This document shows positions 21,294 through 34,311 of a stretch of DNA of 64,000 nt, piece after piece. Origin of the DNA: Panopea generosa (Eukaryota > Mollusca > Bivalvia > Adapedonta > Hiatellidae); assembly GCA_029582155.1 (NCBI GenBank), contig CM055911.1:28556014-28620013 (forward strand). The letters are read 5' to 3'. The translations under genes and the position numbers were made by a program. The notes under the pieces are model-generated. The model was not told where the DNA came from, searched no databases, and saw only the letters and a list, made by a program, of their open reading frames with translations. The stretch's first letter is position 1. Each line of letters starts with the position of its first letter.

Positions 21294-22520
21294 TATTTAT
21301 GTCTTAACGAGAGCGTCGAAATAAGAATTTGAAAGCTTAGTTAATCAAAGCTGAAACCAACTTGGATGTTTAGGTTTACTTCAAAATATAATATACATAA
21401 AACGAAATTAATTGATGAGTTACCAGTGTATTTCTCAAATGGGTTAGCATAGAAACCCTAATGGTAATCATAATACTACACAAACATTGTGGCAAATGGT
21501 GCAAAATTGGTACCAAAAGTAATACCTACATATTTATACTACATAGTGTTTTTTGACAGTTTTTGCTTAAATACATAAAAAATAATATTCTATAATGTTA
21601 TCAATTAAGAACATGCATTTTTTATATTACAGTGTTAGTTATTTAATAGATTAAACACATATTACCAATGTCATGTTTGTATTCCTTTCTACCATGTATT
21701 AATTACCCAAGAAAACCTTTCTAGATTATATTAACTGATGCCTTAATAAAGACATTACAAACAATTCCATTTGCTATAAAAAAAATAACATCAATGTGAC
21801 CAATGGAAAACGAAGCACAAATAATAGTTATAAAAATATCATGAATATAATCAGCAAATGTAACAAATATCATGATTAATTCATTTAATACATATACAAA
21901 TACATATAAAATGGGATAACTAACAAACATGTGTCATTTACTTATGACAATATATCATTCGGTGATCATGTACTCGGAAAATCATAGCGCATGCTGTTTT
22001 ACGCACTAAATGGAATCCAGATATACACGAAACAGTGTGTACAATATCTATCAAATGAAAGGAAAACGTAATATATTAAAAGGCACCCATTTTTAGACAC
22101 TTCTTAAGAAAAGAAAGTCAAATAATTGACATAAACGTTTTTTTATTAATACAAAATTACAGCAGCGTAAGATACGATATTAAGACGAAAACTTATCATT
22201 TATATTGCACATAATTTTACGATTGAAGATTTATACAACATTCATGCAAAATGGCGTGATTATGCCTGTCTTGTAAAATCGTCGTCGCACAAGCCACATT
22301 TGCGACATATGCCGTATATATTACATGTACTTTATGAATTTATAAATACCAATTTGTTGTTCCAGTTTTATTCCGATATTCGATACCAAAACAGACCAGG
22401 ATATGCCGTTATTTTTTCGACTTTGAAACAATAAGTATAATATTAAACCAAACGATACTTGTTGTAAGTTATTTCTAATCACCAATACATTGTTTTTAAC
22501 TAAAAAACATAACTGCCACT

Positions 22521-22741
22521 GCTTTTATTACTACTCTTACTACTACTTCTACTACTATTATTATTACTTCTTCATGTACTTCTTCTACTACTACTACTAC
22601 TACTTCTACTCCTACTACTACTTCTTCTTTTACTACTATTAATACATGTACTTCTTCTACTGCTACTACTACTACTATTTCTACTACAACTACTACTTCT
22701 ACTACTACTACTTCTACTACTGTTACTACTACTACTATGAT

Positions 22742-22790
<49 letters not shown>

Positions 22791-23058
22791 GTTACTACTA
22801 CTACTATTACTAGTACTACTTCTACTGTTACTACTACTACTACTAATACTTCTACTATTATTACTACTACTACTACTTCTACTACTATTACTACTACTAC
22901 TTCTACTACTACTACTACTACACTACTACTACTACTACTTCTACAACTACTTCTACTACTATTACTATTATTATTACTACTACAACTACTACTACTACTA
23001 CTACTACACTACAACTACTACTACTACTTTTACTACTACGATTACTACTACTTCAACT
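22521..23058 (+). repeat. (ACT)n trinucleotide array, about 540 bp
   Basis: Imperfect ACT/CTA repeats with CTT and ATT interruptions; the purest block is near 22738-22790. Poly-Thr and poly-Leu frames through it are artefacts of the repeat. Confidence 0.95.
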
Positions 23059-23834
23059 TTTAAATGATAATAACACCTTCATTTAACAAAAAATCAGTGG
23101 TATGCACTACTGATTAATGCAAAGAAACATAAAAAGTTCTATCCTCACACAAATGCTACAGTATGCGCAAGTGGATGGAGTAACATGTGTGTATAAAATA
23201 AACCGATGACGGTTTATAAAGACTGACTTGAAGACTGATTTACAGACGCCAGAGTAGATGTTATTCAGCCCTCTAAATCTACATACTATTATTATTTTGT
23301 TAAATAAATGTTAGAACCGATCACAAGGAAAGTGAACAGACACGTTGTAACTTAATAAGAACTAATTTTAACGAATTATATTCCGATAGTACATATCAAT
23401 GAAAAGATGAAATTTATATATTTTATAAGATATACTTGTTACAAAATTCATAAAAGATTCACGAATATGCATAATTAATTGCTTGAGCGTTTACATAATA
23501 GCTCTTGCGCCTGTGTGATTTACAGGTCGTATTATTTGATGTTAAGCTTATAAATTGTCATTACATTTCAAAAGTAAATTTGCAACATAAACGTCTGTAT
23601 AATCTGTCATCGCGCAAATGTAATAACGGCAAGGGACTTATTTTATTAACATAATTGTGAAGTATGTCACGATTGCCCACCACTTTCAGTTGTTATCATT
23701 TTATTCATTTATTTTTAATTTCAGATGTTAACATTGCCGGCCATTAAACAGTTATGCTTATGCCCAGAATAGTTGAAATTTTAAACAACACAAAAATAGT
23801 TTCTATATCATATTTGTTCTGCATGGTTTGTTGA

Positions 23835-23835
<1 letters not shown>

Positions 23836-23896
<61 letters not shown>
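23836..23896. repeat. (AT)n dinucleotide tract
   Basis: About 30 AT units, self-complementary and able to form a hairpin. It lies just before the SINE-D fragment and the 31-bp array. Confidence 0.95.
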
Positions 23897-23897
<1 letters not shown>

Positions 23898-23924
23898 TAT
23901 ATATATATTCATTATTTTGCATTA

Positions 23925-23985
23925 TTTCTACTTTATATGGCTCAATGGAGAGAAGTGACACATGTAATATTCACTTGACCACAAT
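23925..23985 (-). mobile_element. SINE family D, 3' fragment at the edge of the 31-bp array
   Basis: tactttatatggctcaatgg, agaagtgacacatgt and tattcacttgacca match the copy at 62260-62325 in order. The tRNA-derived half is missing, and the 31-bp array begins where it should continue. Confidence 0.6.
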
Positions 23986-25704
23986 GTTGAGAAGATCTAT
24001 ATATACACTGGACAATGTTGAGAAGATCCAAATATACACTGGACAATGCTGAGAAGATCAATATATACACTGGACAATGCTGAGAAGATCCATATATACA
24101 CTGGACATGCTGAGAAGATCCATATATACACTGGACAATGTTGAGAAGATCCATATATACACTGGACAATGTTGAGAAGATCCATATTTACACTGGACAA
24201 TGTTGAAAAGATTCATATCTACTGGACAATGTTGAAAAGATCCATATATACACTGGACAATGCTGAGAAGATCCTTTATACACTGGACAATGTTGAGAAG
24301 ATCCATATACATTGTATACACTGGACACTGTTGAGAAGATCCATATATACACTGGACAATGTTGAGAAGATCCATATATACACTGGACAATGTTGAGAAG
24401 ATCCATATCTACTGGACAATGTTGAGAAGATCCATATATACACTGGGCAATGTTGAGAAGATCCATATATACACTGGACAATGCTGAGAAGATTCTTTAT
24501 ACACTGGACAATGTTGAGAAGATCCATATACATTGTATACACTGGACACTGTTGAGAAGATCCATATATATACTGGACAATGTTGAGAAGATCCATATAT
24601 ACACTGGACAATGTTGAGAAGATCCATATCTACTGGACAATGTTGAGAAGATCCATATATACACTGGACAATGTTGAGAAGATCCATATATACACTGGAC
24701 AATGTTGAGAAGATCCATATCTACTGGACAATGTTGAGAAGATCCATATATACACTGGGCAATGTTGAGAAGATCCATATATACACTGGACAATGCTGAG
24801 AAGATTCTTTATACACTGGACAATGTTGAGAAGATCCATATACATTGTATACACTGGACACTGTTGAGAAGATCCATATAACTACTGGACAACGTTGAGA
24901 AGATCCATATATACACTGGACAATGTTGAGAAGATCCATATATACACTGGACAAATATTGAGAAGATCCAAATATACACTGGACAATGTTGAGAAGATCC
25001 ATATACATTGTATACACTGGACACTGTTGAGAAGATCCATATATCTACTGGACAATGTTGAGAAGATCCATATATACACTGGACAATGTTGAGAAGATCC
25101 ATATATACACTGGACAATGCTGAGAAGATCCATATATACACTGGACAATGTTGAGAAGATCCATATATACACTGGACAATGTTCAGAAGATCCATATATA
25201 CACTGGACAATGTTGAGAAGATCCATATATACACTGGACAAATATTGAGAAGATCCTTTATACACTGGACAATGTTGAGAAGATCCATATACATTGTATA
25301 CACTGGACACTGTTGAGAAGATCCATATATCTACTGGACAATGTTGAGAAGATCCATATATACACTGGACAATGTTGAGAAGATCCATATATACACTGGA
25401 CAAATATTGAGAAGATCCAAATATACACTGGACAATGTTGAGAAGATCCATATACATTGTATACACTGGACACTGTTGAGAAAATCCATATATCTACTGG
25501 ACAATGTTGAGAAGATCCATATATACACTGGACAATGTTGTGAAGATCCATATATACACTGGACAATGCTGAGAAGATCCATATATACACTGGACAATGC
25601 TGAGAAGATCCATATATACACTGGACAATGTTCAGAAGATCCAAATATACACTGGACAATGTTTAGAAGATCCATATATACAATGGACAATGTTCAGAAG
25701 ATCC
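23979..25704 (+). repeat. 31-bp minisatellite, about 55 copies, with higher-order structure
   Basis: The unit is catatatacactggacaatg then ttgagaagatc. Variant units carrying catatacattgtatacact followed by ggacactg recur at about 24305, 24526, 24839, 25002, 25286 and 25451, showing multi-unit duplications. All frames on both strands give repetitive peptides only. Confidence 0.95.
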
Positions 25705-26172
25705 GCAGCATAAAAACTTATTTGGTATCGATTTACTTATCAATGATTCCCCACAACGACAAACTGCTCGGCAAAATGATAACACCCTGCACGGGTGCAA
25801 CACAGAAAACACAAAAGCTCTGATCATAAGTTTGTAGTTTAGAAATAAATTAGTATATATTTATATTAATACATAGTTTCCCGGTTTCAAATTAAGGCAA
25901 GGATATGACGACATTATGTCCTCAGTTCATTCACATGCATACAAACAATCAGACAATGGCGAAATATATAAATGTACGTTGACTAGGAGATAATCTGACT
26001 CCCACATTTGATAACGACAACGAATATGTGGAGTATGAAAATGATGTCAAAATTTTTCTAGATTTGTCAGAATTGCGACATGGTAAAACTGCATGATACA
26101 GGTAATAAGACAAAAACAGACCACCAAAAAGATCAGACGTTCAATACGACTGTATTTCATGTATATTGTAGC

Positions 26173-26334
26173 AATGACCTATCCACAGAGGCTCGCAGGA
26201 GCAGGTGATTCTCGAGATATTACGTAAACATCTATTGTTCTCAATCACGTGACCTTGATCTCTGCGAGATTGGTGTTACGCGCAATAATGGTGGCTGCAA
26301 TTTTGAGTCTTGATCAGACGCTTGCTTTTCTTGT
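26173..26334 (+). repeat. 160-bp dispersed repeat, copy 1 (partner at 50506-50672)
   Basis: Shared in order: gctcgcaggagcaggtg, gatattacgtaaac, ctattgttctcaatc, tgcgcaataa or cgcgcaataa, ttgagtcttgatca and cgcttgctttt. It is one of the best-conserved non-coding blocks in the window. No terminal inverted repeats or tRNA boxes were seen. Confidence 0.75.
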
Positions 26335-29051
26335 TTTTGTCATATACGTAGTAGGGTGGCGATCGTTTTTTTTGTACATATTATTGATTTATTGTCGAGT
26401 TGCGATATGATATGAGATTATATTAAAATCACAACACCAAGGTTATTCGTTACTGTACAAAGTGTGGTGTTATTAAGTCATTGAGTGCCAATTAAAATCC
26501 TTGTAAAAGGTAGGATTGCCACAATAACCAATGTGTAGTTACTCTGTGTATTGAACGTGCATTCTAAATGTCAATACCCAGAATTTCCGCTGAATTAACA
26601 TCCCTTAATACGCGTAATGCTACACTTTCTACCTTCCACTCAGAACTTGTTATGTTAAGTCACTGATTGTATACGGGATTAATAAAACGCAAAAAAAGAT
26701 CTAGGCGAAATCGAACAGTGCCTTGATACAGAATATGTTATATTTCGCGTGCATGTGTAATGATTATATACACATTTAACTAGTTTTGCTATGCAAATAT
26801 TTTCAACTGAACATTGTACCAAGTAAACGAAGCTGGCCTTACCATTTATTTCACATAGACCGTAATAACAACAGACTGTCAAACTTACAGTTGTACTCCA
26901 AACGCCATGAGACTTTCCAGAATTCATATTCAATTCAAGGAGAACACAATAAATTTAAAAATATGGACATTAACTGCTTTCGATATTACAATTTTGTTCA
27001 AAGCGAAAGTAGGTGTCCCTTTTACATATACAGGGGTCAAATCTGCCCAATTATGCAAAAGTTTACCGTCTAAGAATTATACACCTGTGAGGTATTCGTG
27101 CAAATTCTTCGCATTTGTATTACAAATACGTGCTAATATGTCAAAAATTTGTCAAATTTTCGTTTGGTATCCATACCCCTAGTAGAGAAAATGCGTATTT
27201 TTTACAAGTAAAAAAGTACGAAAATAATGCAATGAATAAGTGTTTCTACGAAAACGCCACATATTTAAACAGATCGGCAAATATATAACAACATTAGCAA
27301 AATAAAATAGACTGAACAAGACGCAACACCACAGAATATAATAAAAAAAACAGAATATAACTGAATAATATAATATAATATAAATCCCGATAGCGGCCCA
27401 TGTACAGCTCAACGGTGTACGTTTTTGTTTTCTCTTATAAGACCGATCTGTTAGACTATTATACCGGTTATGATCAAACTTGGCACAGTGTTTACAGAAT
27501 TCCACAATGTATGACTGCATATGTAATTAGCTCTCAGAGAGTTGCTTTCTTTGGTCTAAAGATTTGGCATTTTATCTTCAATTATATATCATTTTTGTGA
27601 TTAAACTTGTTTCATTTGATCCTTATAATACAGGCCATTACTGGCGTATACTTATTTGGTCAATACTTCCGACTCTTATCCTAATTTGTATGTTTAAATA
27701 TGACATATCAACATTCATAAATCTAAATTCTCCGACGATAAATTACATGGTAAAACGAAATACGCTAAATGTGATGGGTACGTTACCAATGTACCTGGGC
27801 TGTTTACGAATCTGTAGGATCGTCGGAGACTTTAAACATACAAGTAAGTATTAGGGTTGAATTAGGGAATAAAACAACGACAGAGGCCTATCTGGAAGGC
27901 GAGGTAGAGATCTAAACGTCAAAATCGCATCACATCTAAACAGAAGAAAACGAGTTTTAATGAAACTGTACTCCCGATGTTTTTGAGACATCACCTACAA
28001 GTTAAAGCTTCAAACAAAGGTCGAACTATGGATTTAGAATTTTTTAAAACACTTTTGATAATGAAAAAATCCCCTTTTTTTACCTTTAATTTTTGTTTTT
28101 AGGTCATCTAGCTCTGAACCGGAAGTGCGTTAAGGTGGCGTGTATTTGTTTTACGGTATGTCAGCAATATATGAAGAATGTGGCCGCTAGACTGTAACAT
28201 ACCATTGATATAAGCGATAAACTGTATTCAGTTGGCTGTTGAAACTTCGTCAATAAAATGTCAAATGTATATGTCACATAATTTTATCCGATTTAGACAT
28301 ATTCGCACGTGTTTGTAACAAAAGTTTGAAGGAATCGCACGAAGGCATCTGCACTGATGCTTGTCTAAATTGCAGGTGGCATATTTGGCGTTTTCAACAT
28401 TCCCTGAACAAACCAGCCTAATTTCAAGTTTGTGGTTTTGGTGTCCGAAGAATGCGCTTTATCTGCACTTTGGTGAACTTTTTTAAAACTTAAAGAAAAG
28501 AACAATATTTGCGCTTACAGTTATTAGCTTTTTTATGTGATCATTTTGTAAATTTAGTCCATTTAAGAAGTAATAAATAAGAAAAACATCTTTAAATGAA
28601 ATGTATTATTTACGTATTGCAATTATGCAAAATCGAAAAGAACGAAATAATAAATTCCTCAATGCTTTCTTTTCGCTTTTTTTCAAGTTTACATAACCTT
28701 ATATGGAATGTGAAAAACATTAATTCTAATAAACAATTTCGATATATGCTAAGATATCTGTAAGGATCAGCTTGTACATTTTGTCTGAGCCGATATTCCA
28801 GTATATACATGTACTAGTGAATATTCAACGTGTAACTATCCTGTTTTGAGATATGTATGTTTAATTTTTTGCACCTATGCAAATATGTTTTTCAAAATGT
28901 TGCTAAACTTGTATACATGCTATTATTGTGTGGTTTGCAGCGGGACGGCTCCGGTCCCTGCAGACCCATTACGGGGTATTAAACGGGCAACCTTACGGTA
29001 GCTAAAAAAATGTATCAGGATGTTTTAAAATTGGCTAAAAAGTACATTTCC
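26335..29051. other. AT-rich stretch, no supported gene
   Basis: Several short frames exist near 26790-27180 and 27180-27600, but none has splice sites, a recognisable domain or biased composition. A GC-richer patch lies at 28938-28990 (cggctccggtccctgcagac) without a second copy. Confidence 0.4.
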
Positions 29052-29260
29052 AATATGTCATGCCTATATATACTGATTGACCCCGTTCTGCCAAAATGAT
29101 ATCTATTTGAACATGCCAAAAATATATTGAAAAAGGATTTCCTATGTAAGGCTACACGCCTATGTTAGACTAAATTACATTTCCCGCTAAAAAAAAAATG
29201 CAACATATTTCATGACGTATGAGTGAGTCACGTGATTTCATTTTGATTCCAATTTGATCC
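29052..29260 (+). repeat. 200-bp dispersed repeat, copy 2 (partner at 16101-16308)
   Basis: The same ordered landmarks as the first copy, including gaccccgt, aaaatatattgaaaaaggat, atgcaacatatt and gagtcacgtgatttc. Confidence 0.65.
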
Positions 29261-30239
29261 TTTATCTACAAGGGTAAATACAGAATATTACAAATTATGA
29301 ACGTGCACACTTGTTTTTCAGTAGAAATACAGTGAATTCTAATCAAACACACGAGTTGATACGTTTTGGTAGATTTGACATCCCAAAACATTCGAATTTT
29401 ATGTATAAATGATAATGAGATTATTTTCATCAATTTTAATAATCATCATATTTTTAAGACATTTATAACGTTTTTACCGTGATTGTTCCATCGTCACACA
29501 CACGTACAGAAAGAGTTTTCTATTACATATTTTGTTTAAATGAATTCTTTTAACACATAATTACGTTTCAAAACATAGTTCAGACAAGACTTCCATCTTG
29601 TAGCCTAACCAGCACAGCCCCGGTCTCTTAAATCTAATTCTCGACCTCACCGCATCCCTGACCTAACTAAGCACTAACTGAACCCAACATCTCAATGTCG
29701 TAAAGCCCTCCCTGCTCATCAGAACTATATGCTTCCTTTGTAACCATCTCTACTGCACACTAATTGTCATCAAAATCAGCTAATCACGATTTTCATATAT
29801 ACGCTAGACAGATGTTCGCTATATATAATTGGACACACGTTATCCTATTGACAGTCTCTCATCAGAAGTGACCTCAAAGCTCCTATGATTTGCCAAGTAC
29901 AAACCTACCGCTGCTATAAACTATCTGTTGTTGTCTCAACTAGGAAATATCCAAAAATAGCATTATATATTGGCTTTAAAATATTACATTATTCAACTCA
30001 TAAAATGAATAAATTATTAAATGACTATAAAACACTATATATTCCATTAAAAATATCAAAAGAAATCACAGTGAATTTCTGGACTTTTTTTTATTCATTA
30101 TGAACTTCATTGTTATAAACTTATTATTTTTTGATAATTATAGCTATTATAGAGTTCAATTCAAAATTTCAGCTAAAAAAGTCTGTAAGATACCGATTCA
30201 AAGGGATAAATGGAATTTAAGTAAGTAAAAAACACCCTG
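29261..30239. other. no gene called; one GC-balanced island
   Basis: The island 29590-29760 reads on the minus strand as AYSSDEQGGLYDIEMLG followed by stops. It might be a decayed coding fragment, but there is no family match by eye and no splice sites. Confidence 0.3.
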
Positions 30240-30361
30240 TCCAATTGGAATTCTTATATCCAATTGGCATTAGTTTCCAATTGGAAATTACGATTTCCAA
30301 ACAGTCAAATCCAATTGGGAACACAAATTTCTAATTTGAAGGTAAAAAAATCCAATTGGAC
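30240..30361. repeat. cluster of tccaattgga palindromes
   Basis: The 8-bp palindrome ccaattgg occurs at 30241, 30260, 30277, 30310 and 30351, with degenerate versions between (ttccaaacagtc, ctaatttgaag). Spacing is about 17-22 bases for the first three and larger later. Confidence 0.8.
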
Positions 30362-30524
30362 GATTCTATTTATAGATCAAATAGTTTGTGTATGTGTAGA
30401 GTATGTGTGTTGTATGTGTGTGTGAGTGAATGCGGCCATATGTTTGTATGTGGGTGCAACGTATGTTCTTATCCAAGTGCGTTAGTGTGTCCGTCTGTGT
30501 GTGCGTGAAGCGCACGTGCGTTTG

Positions 30525-30733
30525 TAGTAATATTGTGGTGGTTGTTGAGTAAGTAGTAGTAGAGGTAGTGGTGGTGGTGGTGGTGGTAGCTTTAGTAAAA
30601 ATGGTAGTAGTAGTAGTAGCACTAGTAGTAGGTAATGTGGTGGAAGTAGTAGTGGTAGTAGAAGTAATAATAGTAGTAGCAATAGTGTTGGTTGTAGCAT
30701 TAGTAGTCGTAGTGGTTGTTGTGGTAGTAGTAG

Positions 30734-30790
<57 letters not shown>

Positions 30791-30791
30791 A

Positions 30792-30823
<32 letters not shown>

Positions 30824-32254
30824 AAGTAGTGGTGGTGGTGTAAGTATAGTAGTCGTTGATGGTGGTATGAGTAGTGGTGGTGGTTGTGGTTGTAGTAGTA
30901 GTTGTGTTAGCAGTAGTTGTAGTGGTGGTGATGGTGTTAGTATAGTAGAAGTACAAGTGGTGGTGGTGGTAGTAGAAGTAGTAGTAGTAGTAGTAGTGGT
31001 AGTACATGTAGTAGTAGTAGTGGTAGTGTTAGTACAGTAGTAGTAGTAGTGGTGGTGGTGGTAGTAGTAGTAGTAGTGGTAGTAGTAGTAGTAGTAGCAG
31101 TAGTGGTGGTGGTGGTGGTAGAAGAAGCATTGGTGATGGTGTTGGTGGTGAAAGTAGTTGTAGTAGTGGTGCTGGTGGTGTAAATATAGTAGTAGTGGTG
31201 GTGGTGGTGGTAATACTGGTAGTAGTAGTGGTGGTGGTGGTAGTAGTATTTGTAGTAGTAGTGGTGGTGTATGTTGTGGTTGTTGTAGTAGTAGTATTTG
31301 TGGTGGTGGTAGAAATAGAAGTAGTAGTAATAGTGGTGGTGGTAGAATATTTATAGTAGTAGAAATAATAGTAATAATAGTAGTGGTGGTGGTAGTAGTA
31401 GTACTTGTAATATTATGGTGGTGGTAGTAGTAGTAGTTGTAGTAGTAGTGATGATGGTGTTAGAAGTAGTCGAGGTGGTGGTGATGATAATGATGGTGGT
31501 GGTAGTGGTAGTAGTAATAGAGGTAGTAGTAGTATTGATAGAAGTAGCAGTAGTAGTGGTGATGATAATGATGGTGGTGGTAGTGGTAGTAGTAATAGAG
31601 GTAGTAGTAGTATTGATAGAAGTAGCAGTAGTAGTGGTGGTAGTTATAGTATTAGTAATGGTTGTGGAAGAAGTATAAGTGTTGGTGATTGTGGTGTTAG
31701 TTTAGTAGTAGTAGTAATTGTGGCAGTGGTAGAAGTAGTAATGGTAGTGGTAGCAATAGAAGTAGCGATTGGTGATTTAAGTATAGTAGAAGTAGTAGTA
31801 TAATTGGTTGTGGTAGTAGTAGTAATAGTAGTATTATTAGTAGTGGTAGTGGCAGTAGTTGTTGTGGTGGCGGTGATAGAAGTACTAATGGTGGTGTTGG
31901 CTGTGGTAGTAGTAGTAGTGGTGGTGCTGGTGTTAGTATAGTAGTATTAGTGTTGGTGGTGGTGGTGGTGGTATAAGTAATAGTAGTGGTAGTAGAAGTA
32001 GTAGTATTAGTGATGTGGTATTAGTAGTAGTAGTGGTGGTAGTAGTCGATGTGGTGGTGGTTGTAGTTGTACTTATGCTGGTTGTGGTAGTAGTAGTAGT
32101 AGTAGTGGTGGTGGTGTTAGTATAGTAGTAGTAGTGTTGGTGGTGGTGGTTGTAAAAGTAAAAGTAGTGGTAGTAGTAGTGGTGAAAGTATTGGTGGGGA
32201 TGGTGGTGGTAGTATTATAATTAGCAGTAGTAATAGTAGTAATAGTAGTAGTAT

Positions 32255-32314
<60 letters not shown>

Positions 32315-32512
32315 CCGTTGTATTGGTGGTAATGGTTGTAGTAGTAGTGGTGATGTAAGTAGTACTTGTAATAATAATAGTATTTCTGGTGGGGGTGGTT
32401 GTTGTAGTAGTAGTATTGGTAGTAATAATAGTAGTAGTAGTAGTGGTAGTGGTTGCATTCGTAGTAGTAATTGTGGTGGTGGTGGTTGTACTTGTAATAG
32501 TAGTAATAGTTT
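30525..32512 (+). repeat. (GTA)n/(GTG)n trinucleotide array, about 2 kb
   Basis: GTA (that is, AGT) and GGT triplets alternate, with pure AGT blocks near 30737-30790 and 32256-32312. Internal duplications include two copies of a block with gatgataatgatggtggtgg near 31482 and 31559. It is preceded by a TG-rich tract at 30388-30430. Reading frames through it are repeat artefacts. Confidence 0.95.
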
Positions 32513-32825
32513 AAATATGTGCCATTGATGGAGAAATTAATTACTGCTTCATTTTCTGCATCGGCATCTCAAATTAAAATTTATATTTTTATGGTGTTTT
32601 GTTGGAATGTATTCGTTAAATTAAGTACACTGCTGCACGCAATCAAATCCAACATTTTTCATTTTTCATTTTCTTTTTCAACCCGTTTTTATTTAAATCC
32701 AGAAGAAAATTATCAAATAATTGATCATCGGAAATAGTAATTGTAGCAGCAGCAAAAGTAGTAACAGCAGTAAGTTCATGATTCACCAACGTTAATATTA
32801 ACATTATTTTATTAATTGTAAAAAT

Positions 32826-33119
32826 GATTGATTGATTGATTTAATATTTAGCGTCATTTTGTGTCGTCAAGAGCTAACAGACGATCAGTTAACCTAACCC
32901 TGTTTCCTAGGATCCTGAAAGGTAAACCAGTTATCGAGCACACCACATCTCCGCGAATAACTGAGAACTGTCCCACTTGAATCAACGATGACAGACGAAT
33001 GATAATGAGACAATGTCGTATATAAATCATCACGGAGACTGTTGCCGGGCGGGGATTCGACCTCTTGACCCTTGGACTGATAGCCAGACGCGTGACCGAA
33101 TTAGCTTACCGGGCCCAGC
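32826..33119 (-). mobile_element. SINE family B, near full-length
   Basis: The minus strand has a tRNA-like head (gggcccggtaagctaattcg A-box region; caagaggtcgaatccccgcc B box). The body contains tctccgtgatgattt, cattatcattcgtc, cgctgaataac-like blocks and gttaactgatcgtctgttag. The tail is (ATCA)n, seen as attgattgattga on the plus strand. It shares the same 3' body with the opposite-strand copy at 33894-34145. Confidence 0.8.
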
Positions 33120-33893
33120 TGTAAATATAAAGTTGACTTAATAAATCTAGTGTGTTTAAAGATTATTTACATTAATAGGTGATTAAAATGTGTCAAGTAA
33201 ATAAGCCATGAAATGCGGTTGGAATTGTGAAGCAAGAAACAAACATTCTCAAAACAGTAAATTCAATGATAAATTGTATTAAGATGCATATTCGTATTGG
33301 TGATTTGCGATGTTTTGTTTATAAACAGATGTAAGCGAGCAAATATATTCAGAACTCTGGGGTGATCATATCAAATTCATTTAATTTATTTTTCTTAAAT
33401 ATAAAAGTCTATAACCGGCAAATCTAAGAAAATAATACACTATCATTTGAACAGTCAATTAGGAACTTGCCAACAAATCAGTGTCACGCTAACTACACGA
33501 TTATGAGAATTGCGCTGTTCCATAAAAAAAGGTAAATAGAGCTATCATTTGATGAATTCAAATAATCAGACTACCTCGGAGGTTTTCGTAGTATTTCGAA
33601 ATATTCTTGTTTAGATGTTTATTTATATATTCATTTTTATCAGATATTTTCTATTTGACAAACATATAAAACAAGATGACAGCCGAAAGCTGTTGCAAAC
33701 TGACTTAAGGTAACTTTCACCAAACATATTTTATATCCGAGTGTTTTTCTGAAGACATTTTAGAAGCAGATCAAGACTACGACAGATGCGTAGTTTAATA
33801 ATTTCGTTCATTATTGACATCAGTCAGAGAGGACAACTGTTCATTATTCACTTGTATTATTTTTTTGGGAAAACAGTCTAAATACCACTATAG
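33120..33893. other. spacer between two inverted SINE-B copies
   Basis: AT-rich, with no exon or repeat recognised on either strand. Confidence 0.45.
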
Positions 33894-34145
33894 TCGGGCC
33901 CTATTACCACGGTCAGTAGCCCGTTTTACAATCAACACAGAGGTCATAAGCTCGAGTCGTCGCACGTTCACAGTTTCTGTGAAGATTCATTATCATTCGT
34001 TTCTCACTGCTGATACAAAAGCAAAAGTGGAGGTGCGAGTTAACCTTCCAGGATTTCAGGAAAGAGTGGTTATGTTAATTGATCGTCTGCAAGCACTCGA
34101 TGGCTTGAACATGACGACAAATAGTCAATCAATAATTCAATAAAT
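33894..34145 (+). mobile_element. SINE family B, diverged copy
   Basis: A gggccctattaccacggtca head, cattatcattcgtttctcac, then ttccaggatttcaggaaag and gttaattgatcgtctgcaag match the body of the copy at 32826-33119 in order. The end gtcaatcaataattc is a degraded ATCA tail. A 109-codon frame crossing this interval is read-through of the SINE and is not called as a gene. Confidence 0.75.
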
Positions 34146-34311
34146 AAAAAAAAAACATGAGAAAAACCGTTTCAATATGAAGTAACGTAACGCTTGACGA
34201 TTAGATAAGAACTTATACAACTTGTATTTAGTCACATCAAGTTTGAATAACAACAATATTTGCACAGAATTGTATCAACTGATTCTTTAAACCCAAATAG
34301 TGTTTTCCTTC

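Larger units (their letters stand above)
19861..22520. other. AT-rich stretch, no gene seen
   Basis: Only the pair of short repeats at 20636-20712 and 21222-21293 was found. No exon with credible splice sites, tRNA or array was recognised. Confidence 0.45.

Noticed and set aside
22737..23063. Poly-Thr/Leu frame
   Set aside because: Pure trinucleotide microsatellite translation.
24058..25823. Many overlapping 70-190 codon frames on both strands
   Set aside because: All are translations of the 31-bp minisatellite in different registers.
30366..32458. Poly-Thr, poly-Val and poly-Leu frames
   Set aside because: Trinucleotide array artefacts; the frames start and end with the array.
33814..34143. 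109-codon frame
   Set aside because: It coincides with a SINE-B copy whose body aligns to another copy on the opposite strand.
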